A DNA stretch of 34,088 nt from the NCBI GenBank assembly GCA_944385025.1, contig CALWVQ010000022.1, forward strand, positions 1 through 34,088, written 5' to 3'. Position numbers and translations under genes: made by a program. This stretch comes from an uncultured Eubacterium sp. (GTDB taxonomy: Bacteria > Bacillota > Clostridia > Oscillospirales > Acutalibacteraceae). Below the pieces are notes generated by a model that was given only the letters and a program-made list of their open reading frames with translations, was not told the DNA's origin and made no database searches. Shown piece after piece: positions 26,135 to 34,088 of this stretch (its first letter is position 1; each line of letters opens with the position of its first letter).

Positions 26135-28726
26135 ATGAAGAAAATAGTTTTTGGTATCCTTGCCCACGTAGATTCAGGTAAAACTACATTGTCGGAGGCA
26201 CTGCTTTACCAGTCGGGCGCCTTAAAAAAATTCGGCAGAGTTGACCACCAAAACTCTTTTCTTGATAATTTCAGCCTTGAGCGTGACAGAGGTATAACTA
26301 TTTTTTCAAAACAGGCAGTATTTGAATATAAGAACACATATTTCACCCTGCTGGATACTCCCGGTCACATTGACTTTTGCGCCGAAACGGAACGTACACT
26401 TCAAGTACTTGACTATGCAGTGTTAGTGGTAAGCGCCACAGACGGAATACAAAGCCACACCCAAACCCTTTGGAAACTCTTGTCAAAATACAACGTTCCT
26501 GTATTTATTTTTGTAAACAAAATGGATTTAAACGGAGCAGACAGAACCAGAGTATTAACCCAGCTTAAAGACAAATTCAGTTCAGCCTGCGTAGACTTTA
26601 CCGATGACAATACAGAGAATTTTTATGAAAACATTGCACTTTGCAGTGAAAATCTGCTTAACGAATTTTACGAAACAGACAAAATAAAACCCAACCATAT
26701 AGCTGAAGGAATACAAAAAAGAAATATTTTTCCCTGTCTTTTCGGCTCGGCTCTTAAATTAGACGCAACCCTAGACTTTTTGGACAAGTTTGAAGCATAT
26801 ACAAAAATGCCTGATTACCCCGAAAAATTTGCAGGTAAAGTTTTTAAAATATCACAGGATAAAGAACAAAAGCTCACTTATATGAAAGTTACGGGAGGAA
26901 GGCTAAACGTAAAAGACGTTTTAGACTCCGAAAAAAACAAAAGCGGAGAAAAAGTAAACCAAATACGAATATATAACGGCGATAAATTTACTACTGCTGA
27001 CAAAGCAGAAGCAGGAACTGTCTGCGCCGTTACCGGCATTACATTTGCCCAATCGGGAGACGGACTTGGAGCAGAAAAAAACTCCTCACTTCCTATATTG
27101 CAGCCTGTATTAAGCTACAAGTTAGAGCTTCCCGCTGAAGTCGACCCTCATACAGCCTTCGGTAAAATGAAAATTCTTGAACGAGAAGATCCTCAACTAA
27201 AGGTAGTATGGAATGAACGTCTTTCACAAATTAATCTTCAGCTTATGGGTGAGATTCAGCTTGAGATTTTGCAGTCAATAATTAAAGAACGCTTTGGGAT
27301 AAACGCCTCTTTTTCAAAGGGCGGAATTATTTATAAAGAGACTATTGCCGACACTGTTGAGGGCGTAGGCCATTTTGAACCTTTAAGACATTATGCAGAG
27401 GTGCATCTTGTTTTAAAACCCGGCAAAAGAAACAGCGGAGTAATCATAAAAAACGACTGCAAAGAGGACGTTTTGGATAAAAACTGGCAAAGACTCATAA
27501 TTACTCACCTTTATGAAAAAACTCACATAGGTGTACTTACAGGATCTCCAATAACAGACATAGAAATAACTCTTGCATCAGGCAAGGCACACCCAAAGCA
27601 CACCGAGGGAGGAGACTTTCGCCAGGCAACTTACCGTGCTGTAAGGCAGGGACTGAGACAGGCAAAAAGCGTACTGCTGGAGCCTGTTTATGAATTCACT
27701 CTTGAAATTCCCAATGAAAACGTGGGCAGAGCAATTACAGATATTCAGCGTATGTCAGGCAGTTTTGACACTCCGGAAAGTTCGGGTGAATTTGCCGTAA
27801 TAACAGGAACTGCGCCGGTAAGCACTATGTGCGACTATTCAAGAGAAGTTTTGCAGTACACCCACGGCAAAGGCAGGATTGCCTGCTCATTAAAAGGATA
27901 CGAACCCTGTCACAACAGTGACGAGGTAATTGAACAGATAGGATATGACTGCGACGGAGATACTGACAATCCCTGCGACTCTGTTTTCTGCTCTCACGGG
28001 GCAGGCTACAACGTAAAATGGGACGAGGTTAAAAGTCATATGCACCTGCCGAGTGCATTGTCCCGTGCTGAAAAAGCATTGATAAAAGGTACTAACGGTA
28101 ACGAATTTGTTACGTCAAAATACAGGGATAAACAAGACCTTTTTGCCCTTGACAAAGAGCTTATGGCTATTTTTGAAAAAACCTACGGTCCTGTTAAAAA
28201 CAGGCAGAGTAACCCACAGTCAACTCACTTTACCTTTACTGAAAGCACAGACAAGAAAGACTACAAAAGACCGCATAAGACTAATTACGACGGCACGGAA
28301 TATCTTCTTGTAGACGGCTATAACGTAATCTATTCTTGGGACAGGCTGAAGGATTTGGCAAAGGACAGTTTGGAAGGCGCAAGAAACGCCCTTGTAAATA
28401 TCCTGTGCAACTATCAGGGTTACAGAAAATGCAATGTAATTCTTGTGTTTGACGCCTACAAGGTTAAAGGGAATACAGGCGAGGTAGAAAAGCAAGGCAA
28501 CATCACCATAGTGTATACAAAAGAAGCAGAAACGGCTGATATGTATATAGAGAAAGCTTCCTATAAGCTGGCAAAAACCAACAGGGTGAGAGTTGTCACC
28601 TCCGATGCATTGGAACAGCTTATAATTCTTGAGGGAGGGGCTTTGCGAGTTTCTTCAGCTGAATTTCATTGGGAGATAGAACAGGCTGAAAAAAATATAA
28701 GGGAAATAATATCAAAATCATATTAA
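26135..28726 (+). CDS. TetM/EF-G-like ribosomal GTPase fused to a YacP/Rae1-like NYN nuclease
   Basis: The protein is 863 residues. Residues 1 to about 690 match tetracycline ribosomal-protection proteins and EF-G: G1 AHVDSGKTT (10-18), G2 RGITI, G3 DTPGHIDF, G4 NKMD and a GSAL segment are intact, followed by the domain II-V regions, including HPKHTEGGDFRQATYRAVRQGL and DSVFCSHGAGYNVKWDEV. Residues about 720-863 match B. subtilis YacP (Rae1), a ribosome-associated NYN endoribonuclease, with acidic residues Asp727 (VDGYN), Asp773, Asp802 and Asp824 kept. The combination suggests A-site binding by the GTPase that delivers a nuclease; tetracycline resistance is possible but not shown. The ATG at 26135 has AGGGGTG upstream; a TTG at 26114 is rejected. 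It has its own promoter and terminator. Confidence 0.88.
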   Translation: MKKIVFGILAHVDSGKTTLSEALLYQSGALKKFGRVDHQNSFLDNFSLERDRGITIFSKQAVFEYKNTYFTLLDTPGHIDFCAETERTLQVLDYAVLVVSATDGIQSHTQTLWKLLSKYNVPVFIFVNKMDLNGADRTRVLTQLKDKFSSACVDFTDDNTENFYENIALCSENLLNEFYETDKIKPNHIAEGIQKRNIFPCLFGSALKLDATLDFLDKFEAYTKMPDYPEKFAGKVFKISQDKEQKLTYMKVTGGRLNVKDVLDSEKNKSGEKVNQIRIYNGDKFTTADKAEAGTVCAVTGITFAQSGDGLGAEKNSSLPILQPVLSYKLELPAEVDPHTAFGKMKILEREDPQLKVVWNERLSQINLQLMGEIQLEILQSIIKERFGINASFSKGGIIYKETIADTVEGVGHFEPLRHYAEVHLVLKPGKRNSGVIIKNDCKEDVLDKNWQRLIITHLYEKTHIGVLTGSPITDIEITLASGKAHPKHTEGGDFRQATYRAVRQGLRQAKSVLLEPVYEFTLEIPNENVGRAITDIQRMSGSFDTPESSGEFAVITGTAPVSTMCDYSREVLQYTHGKGRIACSLKGYEPCHNSDEVIEQIGYDCDGDTDNPCDSVFCSHGAGYNVKWDEVKSHMHLPSALSRAEKALIKGTNGNEFVTSKYRDKQDLFALDKELMAIFEKTYGPVKNRQSNPQSTHFTFTESTDKKDYKRPHKTNYDGTEYLLVDGYNVIYSWDRLKDLAKDSLEGARNALVNILCNYQGYRKCNVILVFDAYKVKGNTGEVEKQGNITIVYTKEAETADMYIEKASYKLAKTNRVRVVTSDALEQLIILEGGALRVSSAEFHWEIEQAEKNIREIISKSY

Positions 28727-28757
28727 AAAGCACTGTGCAAATTCACAGTGCTTTTTT
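28725..28757. terminator. Bidirectional terminator between convergent genes
   Basis: A perfect 13-base stem (28725-28737 with 28744-28756), 6-base loop, and a T-run on the plus strand. It overlaps the stop codons of both converging genes. Confidence 0.85.
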
Positions 28758-29544
28758 ACATATATCCGTTTACTTTTAACCAGCCCACTGATTTTTTCAG
28801 CGCTTGTACCGTTTTAGTTTCAATAACACATCGGCAGTTGTGCCTTTTTGCCGCAGAAAGCCTTTTTTCTAAATCTATTTCACCTGTACCGAGAGTCATA
28901 TGGTCTTTATTACCCAAACTGTCGTGAATATGGAAATGAGCAAGATGTTCCTCATTTTGCAAAATAAACTCTTCATCAACATTTCCCGCTGAATTACAGT
29001 GACCAATATCCCACGTAAGTGCAAAAGCTTCGCTTTCGAGCAGGTATTTAACGGCTCTTCTTTCATAATTTTTGTATCCGTCGGTATTTTCAATACAAAT
29101 TTTTATTTTAGCTGTGCCGATTTCATTTTCACACATATTTCTAAATGCTTTTATTCTGTCCATATAAAACTGATTATACATTTCAAAAAGCTGAACTTTT
29201 TTATCGGGCAGAGTAAAATGTACGCCGTGATTCATGTGCATATTTATCACAGGAGCATCTATCTCTTTTGCAATATGTATTGTCCTTTTAACCGTTTCCA
29301 TATAAGCGTCTGCCACAGACTTGTTAAAATCACACACATTCAGATTTTCATCTAAGTGGATTGTATAGCCTATATGGTACTTGTCCTTTAAATCAAGCAG
29401 CAAGTCTGTTTTTGAAAGAGATTCAACTTGATACTGGGGCATATTCATATTAAGCTCAATAAAATTCAGTCGTAACCCTGAGCAAAGTTCAAAAGACTCC
29501 TCAAGATTTTCATTTTCAATGAGAGTTGGTATGCCGAAAATCAT
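28756..29544 (-). CDS. Sugar phosphate isomerase/epimerase-like TIM barrel protein
   Basis: The protein is 262 residues of the AP endonuclease family 2 (xylose isomerase-like TIM barrel) superfamily. Likely metal ligands are visible: Glu in KICIENTDG, the Asp and His of TWDIGHCN, HFHIHD and the late VIETK glutamate. It is cytoplasmic. Members range from sugar isomerases and epimerases to endonucleases; the short length and DIGH/HIHD motifs favour a sugar enzyme, but no substrate can be named. GGGAG lies eight bases before the ATG. It starts two bases after the phosphatase gene, so the two are co-translated. Confidence 0.78.
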   Translation of the reverse strand: MIFGIPTLIENENLEESFELCSGLRLNFIELNMNMPQYQVESLSKTDLLLDLKDKYHIGYTIHLDENLNVCDFNKSVADAYMETVKRTIHIAKEIDAPVINMHMNHGVHFTLPDKKVQLFEMYNQFYMDRIKAFRNMCENEIGTAKIKICIENTDGYKNYERRAVKYLLESEAFALTWDIGHCNSAGNVDEEFILQNEEHLAHFHIHDSLGNKDHMTLGTGEIDLEKRLSAAKRHNCRCVIETKTVQALKKSVGWLKVNGYM

Positions 29545-29546
29545 TT

Positions 29547-30023
29547 TTATATCTCCCTTTTAATAATGTTCTCAAGCAGGCAGGAGCAGCCTTCATAAAT
29601 ATCGTTAAACGCCACGTCAAATCTGTTGCTGTACCAAGGGTCTGCCACGTCCCCTTTTTTGTTTGTAAAATCCATCAGCTTATGCACTTTACTGTTTTTA
29701 TCAGTGCCGATAATCCTCATTATATTTCTTACATTCATACTGTCCATTGCGACAATATAATCGTATTTTTCATAGTCGACTTTTTTAAGCTGAACAGCCC
29801 TTTTATTGCTGTCAAAGGGTATCCCCTGCTTTTTAAGTTCTCTTTGAGCTGGAGGATAAATGGGATTACCTACACCGTGCCATATTTCCTCTGTGCTGGT
29901 AGCACTTGATGAAATATAAAAACTGTCCCTCAAACCTTTATCACTGACTAACTTTTTCATTATAAATTCTGCCATAGGACTTCTGCATATATTGCCGTGG
30001 CACACAAACATTATTTTTATCAT
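29547..30023 (-). CDS. Low-molecular-weight protein tyrosine phosphatase
   Basis: The protein is 158 residues, the usual size. The P-loop VCHGNICRSPMAEF holds the nucleophile Cys8 and Arg14, and the general acid is Asp128 in ADPWYS. The family removes phosphate from phosphotyrosine or, in some Firmicutes, phosphoarginine; the residue after the nucleophile-proximal Asn-Ile cannot settle which here. It is cytoplasmic. It sits nine bases after the HTH membrane regulator and two before the TIM barrel gene. No tyrosine kinase or capsule genes are near. Confidence 0.92.
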   Translation of the reverse strand: MIKIMFVCHGNICRSPMAEFIMKKLVSDKGLRDSFYISSSATSTEEIWHGVGNPIYPPAQRELKKQGIPFDSNKRAVQLKKVDYEKYDYIVAMDSMNVRNIMRIIGTDKNSKVHKLMDFTNKKGDVADPWYSNRFDVAFNDIYEGCSCLLENIIKREI

Positions 30024-30032
30024 TATACTGCC

Positions 30033-30662
30033 TTATTTCTTTTTTATTTTACTTTTTAATACTGAAAAAAGCCATTGAACGCCTGTGGCAATAAGTTGAG
30101 TAACATATCCTAACGCAATAAAGAACAAAGCGTAATATACTAAATCCATACTTTCAAATATGAACATCATAGGGAAATAACAAACAAAACAAAATATTGG
30201 GAATAACCATTTGATTTTCAAATTTACAAAACCTGTAAAAAAACTAATAACAAATGAACCTATTATATGGAAAAATATTACCCCCATAGTATCCGATGGA
30301 GTCATAATTGCAACAGGTATGTAATACGCAGAAATCAGCAAAACACACAAAAGTATAAATACTGCGATTTTCAGTTTATTTATCTTCTTGTTAGAGTCTG
30401 ACATTGTATTTACAATAATGGCGTTGTTTATTTGTTCCAAATTTTCTTTACCTATTTTCTCCCCTATTAAAATTTCATTTACGCCCACATTTAAAATTTC
30501 AGCTAAATCAAGCAGATATGACACATCGGGAAAACCTTTTCCGGTCTCCCATCTTGAAACAGCTTTATCAGTACAACCTAATTTATCGGCAAGCTGTTTT
30601 TGTGTTAAATTTTGTTGGTTTCTAAGCTGTTTAATAAAGTTTCCGGTCTTTACTGAATCCAT
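30033..30662 (-). CDS. XRE-type HTH protein with C-terminal membrane helices
   Basis: The protein is 209 residues. Residues about 8-62 form an XRE/Cro-type helix-turn-helix (LRNQQNLTQKQLADKLG ... AVSRWETGKGFPDVSYL). Residues about 97-205 hold four hydrophobic helices and the protein ends in a Lys-rich tail. This is a common Clostridial layout for a membrane-tethered regulator, in which the membrane part may sense envelope state; targets are unknown. GGAGG lies six bases before the ATG. It is the first gene of the operon with the phosphatase and TIM barrel genes. I see no clear promoter in the 113 bases upstream. Confidence 0.85.
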   Translation of the reverse strand: MDSVKTGNFIKQLRNQQNLTQKQLADKLGCTDKAVSRWETGKGFPDVSYLLDLAEILNVGVNEILIGEKIGKENLEQINNAIIVNTMSDSNKKINKLKIAVFILLCVLLISAYYIPVAIMTPSDTMGVIFFHIIGSFVISFFTGFVNLKIKWLFPIFCFVCYFPMMFIFESMDLVYYALFFIALGYVTQLIATGVQWLFSVLKSKIKKK

Positions 30663-30775
30663 TCTATCCCTCCTTCAACTTTATCTTACAACAAAAGCGG
30701 GTTGATTTCACCCTATGCTTCGTAGAATTCGGCTTATTTCTAACATTATCGGGAAAGCGAAAAGATTATCAGCGC

Positions 30776-32182
30776 TTAATTGTTGCTGTGACTTTTACTT
30801 TTTGATTTCAACGGTTTATTATCCAAAAGACTTGTTGCCTCTTTTGACATAGGTATAAGAACTATCAGGTTAAATATTGTCATAAGTCCGATTCCCACGT
30901 CGCCCAAATCCCACACTACCTGGTACGCCTGAAGTCCGCCGATAAACAGCATTACAAGAGCGATTATCTTATAAATAACCTGAAAAATCATTTTATCCCC
31001 AAAAAGATATGACACGTTTGAACGGGCATAAAACAGCACTCCTATAAATGTGGAAAAACTGAAAAGGGCAAGTATCGCAGCAATAAACACTGTTCCCCAC
31101 TCACCGATATGATAATTCATCGCTGTTTGAAGAAGCTCCATTCCCTCAAGACCTTCCGTAAGACTTTGAGGAGCTAAAAGCATAATCATTGCGGTGCAGG
31201 TACAAATTACAATAGTGTCAATTATAACGCCTAAAGCCTGAACAAGACCGATAGTAACAGGCGATTTACCCTGTGCTGCGGCAGCGGCGCAGGGAGCGGA
31301 ACCCGAACCTGCCTCGTTTGAAAACAAGCCCCTTTTAACACCGTTCATTAAAACTGCGCCGAATCCTCCGCCGGCAATTTGTCTTATTCCGAATGCCTCT
31401 TCAAAAATTCTTTTAAACACGTCGGGAAGAACATTTATATTTTTTATAATAATCACAATAGTGATAATGAAATAGCATACTGCCATTATAGGAACGATTA
31501 TATCAAGCACCTTTATTGTGGCATTCTTACGCAAAACAATAACTGCCGCAAGAACTACAAGAGCTATGGTAGTATATATAGGCTTAATTGAGAATGCGTT
31601 ATCAAATGCCGAAACCACAGAGTTGCTGATAACCTGACTGATTCCTCACCAGCAAATTAAAGCTGATACAGCAAACAGCACTCCTATAACAGAGCGTTTT
31701 ACCTTTTTCTTTCTTACTTTCTCTGCAAAATCGTGCATATAGTACGCAGGACCGCCCTTATATCCGCCGTAAAGAGGGTCTTTTTTCTTGTGAAGCTGGG
31801 CAAGTGTGCTTTCAACATATGCTGTTGACGCACCTAAAAGCGCAGAAAGCCACATCCAAAATACTGCGCCTGCTCCGCCCACCGATATTGCGGCAACAAC
31901 GCCCACAAGATTACCCATTCCAACTCTTGTTGCTGTAGAAACTATAAGAGTTTGAAATGTAGACAGTGCAGTTTTATCCTCTTTCTTTTCGCCGAGAGCC
32001 CTGACCATAGCAGGAAATTTTCTCACAGGAAGAAATTTTGTCTTTATTGTAAAAAGTATTCCTGTCGGAATAAGCAGAATCACAAGAAGAGGAATACCGA
32101 TATTTCCTCCGTTTTTTAAGGGAATATTTATTAAATCGCTCCACAAAAAGCTGTAAAGCGCCTCTATCACTTTATTTATCAT
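30776..32182 (-). pseudogene. Sodium:alanine/glycine symporter (AGCS) gene with one in-frame TGA
   Basis: Read through, the frame gives a 468-codon AGCS-family protein, the normal length. The N-terminal half (32182-31646) has GGNIGIPLLVILLIPTGILFT, RVGMGNLVGVVAAI and GGYKGGPAYYM; the C-terminal half has NGVKRGLFSNEAGSGSAPCAAAAA and the closing helices. At 31643-31645 a TGA stop lies between Trp (TGG) and Gly (GGA), just before ISQVISNSVVSAFDNAF, with no frameshift on either side. It may be a real nonsense mutation, a sequencing error or, less likely, recoding. A GTG at 31618 could restart the C-terminal part but lacks a ribosome binding site. A strong promoter lies upstream. Confidence 0.85.
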
Positions 32183-32215
32183 CTTTTCACCATATATTTG
32201 TTATTCAGTAAGGCA

Positions 32216-32244
32216 ATTATACATCAATATAAGGCATTTGTAAA
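32216..32244 (-). promoter_or_regulatory. Promoter of the AGCS symporter gene
   Basis: On the minus strand TTTACA (32239-32244) and a perfect TATAAT (32216-32221) are 17 bases apart. The start codon lies 33 bases downstream. Confidence 0.65.
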
Positions 32245-32340
32245 ATTAATATTTAACATTTATTGTGACAGTTAATCCCTTTTCCTACTAACTTATATTT
32301 TATATACAGCGTTCATAGGATTAAAAAGGGGGAATTTATT

Positions 32341-33081
32341 ATGAATAGCGTCAGCGTAAATAATCTTGAAAAAAGATATAAAAATGAACGGGTACTGAAA
32401 GCCATTAGCTTTGACGTTGAAAAAGGACAAATTTTTGCTTTTTTAGGACCTAACGGAGCCGGAAAAAGCACCACTATGAATATTCTTTCAACATTGCTTA
32501 AAAAAACCTCAGGAAATGTCAGTGTTTCTAACTTTGATTTAGATAAAAACAAGCGAAAAATAAAATCAGAAATCGGAGTTGTTTTTCAAAACGATGTTCT
32601 TGACAGCGAGTTAACCGTTTATGAAAACCTTGTATTTCGAGGTTCCCTTTATTACGCAAAGAAAAAAGACTTAGAAGAAAGCATTTTCAAAGTTATAAAA
32701 ACTTTATCACTGCAAAATATTCTTTACAAAAAATACGGCAAGTGTTCAGGAGGGCAAAAACGCCTTGTCCAAATCGCAAGGGCTCTTCTTTCAAGGCCCT
32801 CTCTTCTTATCCTTGACGAACCCACCACGGGTCTTGACCCTACAGCCAGAAAATTTGTTTGGAATACTCTTATTTCTCTTCGTGATGATTTGGGCATTAC
32901 AATTTTTTACACTACCCATTATCTTGAGGAGGTTCTTTACGCGGACAAATACTGCATACTGAGTAACGGTAAAATTATTAACAGCGGAAAAATATCAGCG
33001 TTGACCCACGGCGCCAATGAAAAAGACACTTTTGTTTTTTCTATGTATGATGACTATTGCAGATTGCTTTCGGGTGAGTAA
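32341..33081 (+). CDS. ABC transporter ATP-binding protein
   Basis: The protein is 246 residues. Walker A GPNGAGKST is at 36-44, the Q-loop VVFQNDVLD near 80-88, the signature CSGGQKR near 134-140, Walker B LLILDEPTTGLDP near 156-168 and the switch His in TTHYLEE. It resembles the DrrA/CcmA-type exporters of drugs, peptides or polysaccharides. The next gene is its permease, starting at the base after this stop codon, so the two form one exporter of unknown cargo. GGGGG lies upstream of the ATG. No clear promoter is seen. Confidence 0.92.
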   Translation: MNSVSVNNLEKRYKNERVLKAISFDVEKGQIFAFLGPNGAGKSTTMNILSTLLKKTSGNVSVSNFDLDKNKRKIKSEIGVVFQNDVLDSELTVYENLVFRGSLYYAKKKDLEESIFKVIKTLSLQNILYKKYGKCSGGQKRLVQIARALLSRPSLLILDEPTTGLDPTARKFVWNTLISLRDDLGITIFYTTHYLEEVLYADKYCILSNGKIINSGKISALTHGANEKDTFVFSMYDDYCRLLSGE

Positions 33082-33990
33082 ATGAAAATTAAGATGATAG
33101 TAAAAAGAAATTTAGCTGTGTTTTTAAATAACAAAGCCGTTATTTTTCTTACTTTCGCATCAATATGCGTTGTTGTAAGCCTTTACGTTTTGTTCCTTCG
33201 CAATTTTTCGTTAGATGTTGTTGAGGCAGGCGGTGTAAAAAAAGAATATGTTTCTCTCTTCACAGACAGAATGATGATTAGCGCACTTTTTCCTGTAATT
33301 TCCACTACAACAAGTTTTGGTATTCTTCACATTTATGTACGAGATACAGAAACAGGTATAAAACGTGATTTCCTTACAGCTCCTGTATCTCCTTTTACGC
33401 TTACCTTGTCCTGCTGGATTTCATCTGCTGTGGTTTCTGCCTTTTTTTCTCTCATCACTTTAATATTAAGCGAGATTTATTTCAGATATGAATATTCAAA
33501 TACACTTGAACCTTTAACCCTTTTAAAACTGCTTATAACCTTAGCTTTTTCTTCTGTTATTTGTTCGGGAATTTTACTTGTTTTTGCAAATTTGCTGAAA
33601 ACAGTTGGTGCATTTTTAACATTCGCAAACCTTTACGGCACACTTGCAGGATTTCTTTCAGGCAGTTATCTGCCCTATTCTTTTTATCCCCAATGGCTGA
33701 AAAACGTGTTGTTTTTTTATCCGCCATTTCAGCTTGCAAATCTTTGCAGACAATTTTCACTTGAAAATATGAAAGAAGCGAGTTTTCCCCAACAATCAGA
33801 ATTATTAAATGAATTTTTTAAAAATATGGGCATTTTACTCCAATGGGATAATAAAAACGTTAGCCTTAAATGTCAAATTATCATAACGTTGATATCCATC
33901 GCCTTGCTTATAACAGTTTTCTTGTTGTTTAATACAAAAGATAAACTCTCTATTAATATTAAAAATCATATTATCAGCCGCAAGCATTAA
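33082..33990 (+). CDS. ABC-2 type transporter permease
   Basis: The protein is 302 residues with six predicted membrane helices: one near 17-40, four between about 65 and 225 and one near 270-290. The segment IYVRDTETGIKRDFLTAPVSP near 90-110 matches the ABC-2 permease pattern (xKExGTxxxLLxSPV). It is the membrane partner of the ATP-binding protein directly upstream, with no gap between stop and start, so translation is coupled. Substrate is unknown; efflux of an antimicrobial or lipid-linked compound is possible. The 98 bases after it hold no gene or convincing terminator. Confidence 0.87.
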   Translation: MKIKMIVKRNLAVFLNNKAVIFLTFASICVVVSLYVLFLRNFSLDVVEAGGVKKEYVSLFTDRMMISALFPVISTTTSFGILHIYVRDTETGIKRDFLTAPVSPFTLTLSCWISSAVVSAFFSLITLILSEIYFRYEYSNTLEPLTLLKLLITLAFSSVICSGILLVFANLLKTVGAFLTFANLYGTLAGFLSGSYLPYSFYPQWLKNVLFFYPPFQLANLCRQFSLENMKEASFPQQSELLNEFFKNMGILLQWDNKNVSLKCQIIITLISIALLITVFLLFNTKDKLSINIKNHIISRKH

Positions 33991-34088
33991 ATTATCAATA
34001 ATCAAAATTCACATTATCAAAATATAACAGATTAAAACAGTATACAAAGCAAAGAACCTGACGTTATTCGTTTGCAACATTTATTTTA

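Noticed and set aside
26135..28726. Calling the GTPase a tetracycline resistance gene (tet class)
   Set aside because: The GTPase part resembles ribosomal-protection proteins, but the protein is about 220 residues longer than TetM, has a nuclease domain, and no mobile element or resistance context is present.
29526..29909. 127-codon plus-strand open frame opposite the phosphatase gene
   Set aside because: It lies fully antisense to a well-supported phosphatase gene and shows no family motif or good ribosome binding site.
31600..31645. Selenocysteine insertion at the TGA of the symporter gene
   Set aside because: I see no convincing stem-loop directly after the TGA, and AGCS symporters are not known selenoproteins. 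A nonsense mutation or base error is simpler.
32265..32299. GTGACA and TATATT as the promoter of the ABC exporter
   Set aside because: The spacing is 23 bases, too long for a sigma-A promoter, and no better pair is visible.
34050..34077. Imperfect inverted repeat after the ABC permease as a terminator
   Set aside because: The stem is only about eight pairs with a bulge and mismatched centre, and the T-run is weak.

Overview
The window looks like chromosomal DNA from a low-to-moderate GC gut anaerobe of the Firmicutes, class Clostridia (Oscillospiraceae/Ruminococcaceae-like). The clues are AGGAGG-type ribosome binding sites, sigma-A-like promoters, a Clostridia-type mreBCD-mrdA-mgsA arrangement, a PdaA-type deacetylase typical of spore formers, and a TetM-like GTPase with a YacP tail. 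I see no phage, insertion sequence, CRISPR array or rRNA. UGA serves as a normal stop codon (prfB, mreC, galU and others end in it).

Layout. 1-3070 (minus): a tight operon of a RING/zinc-ribbon membrane protein, galU, a divergent ThyX-like protein, and the start of a multi-pass membrane protein cut by the window edge. 3237-5991 (plus): prfB, an MgtC-type membrane protein, and a pdaA-like lipoprotein whose ribosome binding site lies inside a long hairpin. 6154-14870 (plus): a cell-shape, metabolism and translation run of mreB, mreC, mreD, mrdA, mgsA, hisS, aspS, yfbR. The usual min and rodA genes are missing between mrdA and mgsA, and the methylglyoxal synthase lacks two active-site aspartates.

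14949-25828 is a glycan-use locus. It holds a cytoplasmic GH29 fucosidase, a divergently transcribed AraC regulator, and a five-gene operon: DUF6067/GH123-like hydrolase, exported metallophosphoesterase, surface GH16 lipoprotein, cytoplasmic GH20 hexosaminidase, and a GPH-family sugar transporter with an extra coiled-coil tail. The parts fit a selfish scheme of surface cutting by GH16, oligosaccharide import, and intracellular trimming of fucose and N-acetylhexosamines, as expected for host mucin-type or milk-type glycans. The substrate is inferred.

25874-28756 holds a tRNA-Pro(GGG), a shared bidirectional terminator, and an 863-residue protein joining a TetM/EF-G-like ribosomal GTPase to a YacP/Rae1-like NYN nuclease domain. 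This is the most striking protein in the window. 28756-30662 (minus) is a small operon of an HTH membrane regulator, a low-molecular-weight tyrosine phosphatase and a sugar isomerase-like TIM barrel. 30776-32182 (minus) is a sodium:alanine/glycine symporter gene interrupted by one in-frame TGA. 32341-33990 (plus) is a two-gene ABC exporter.
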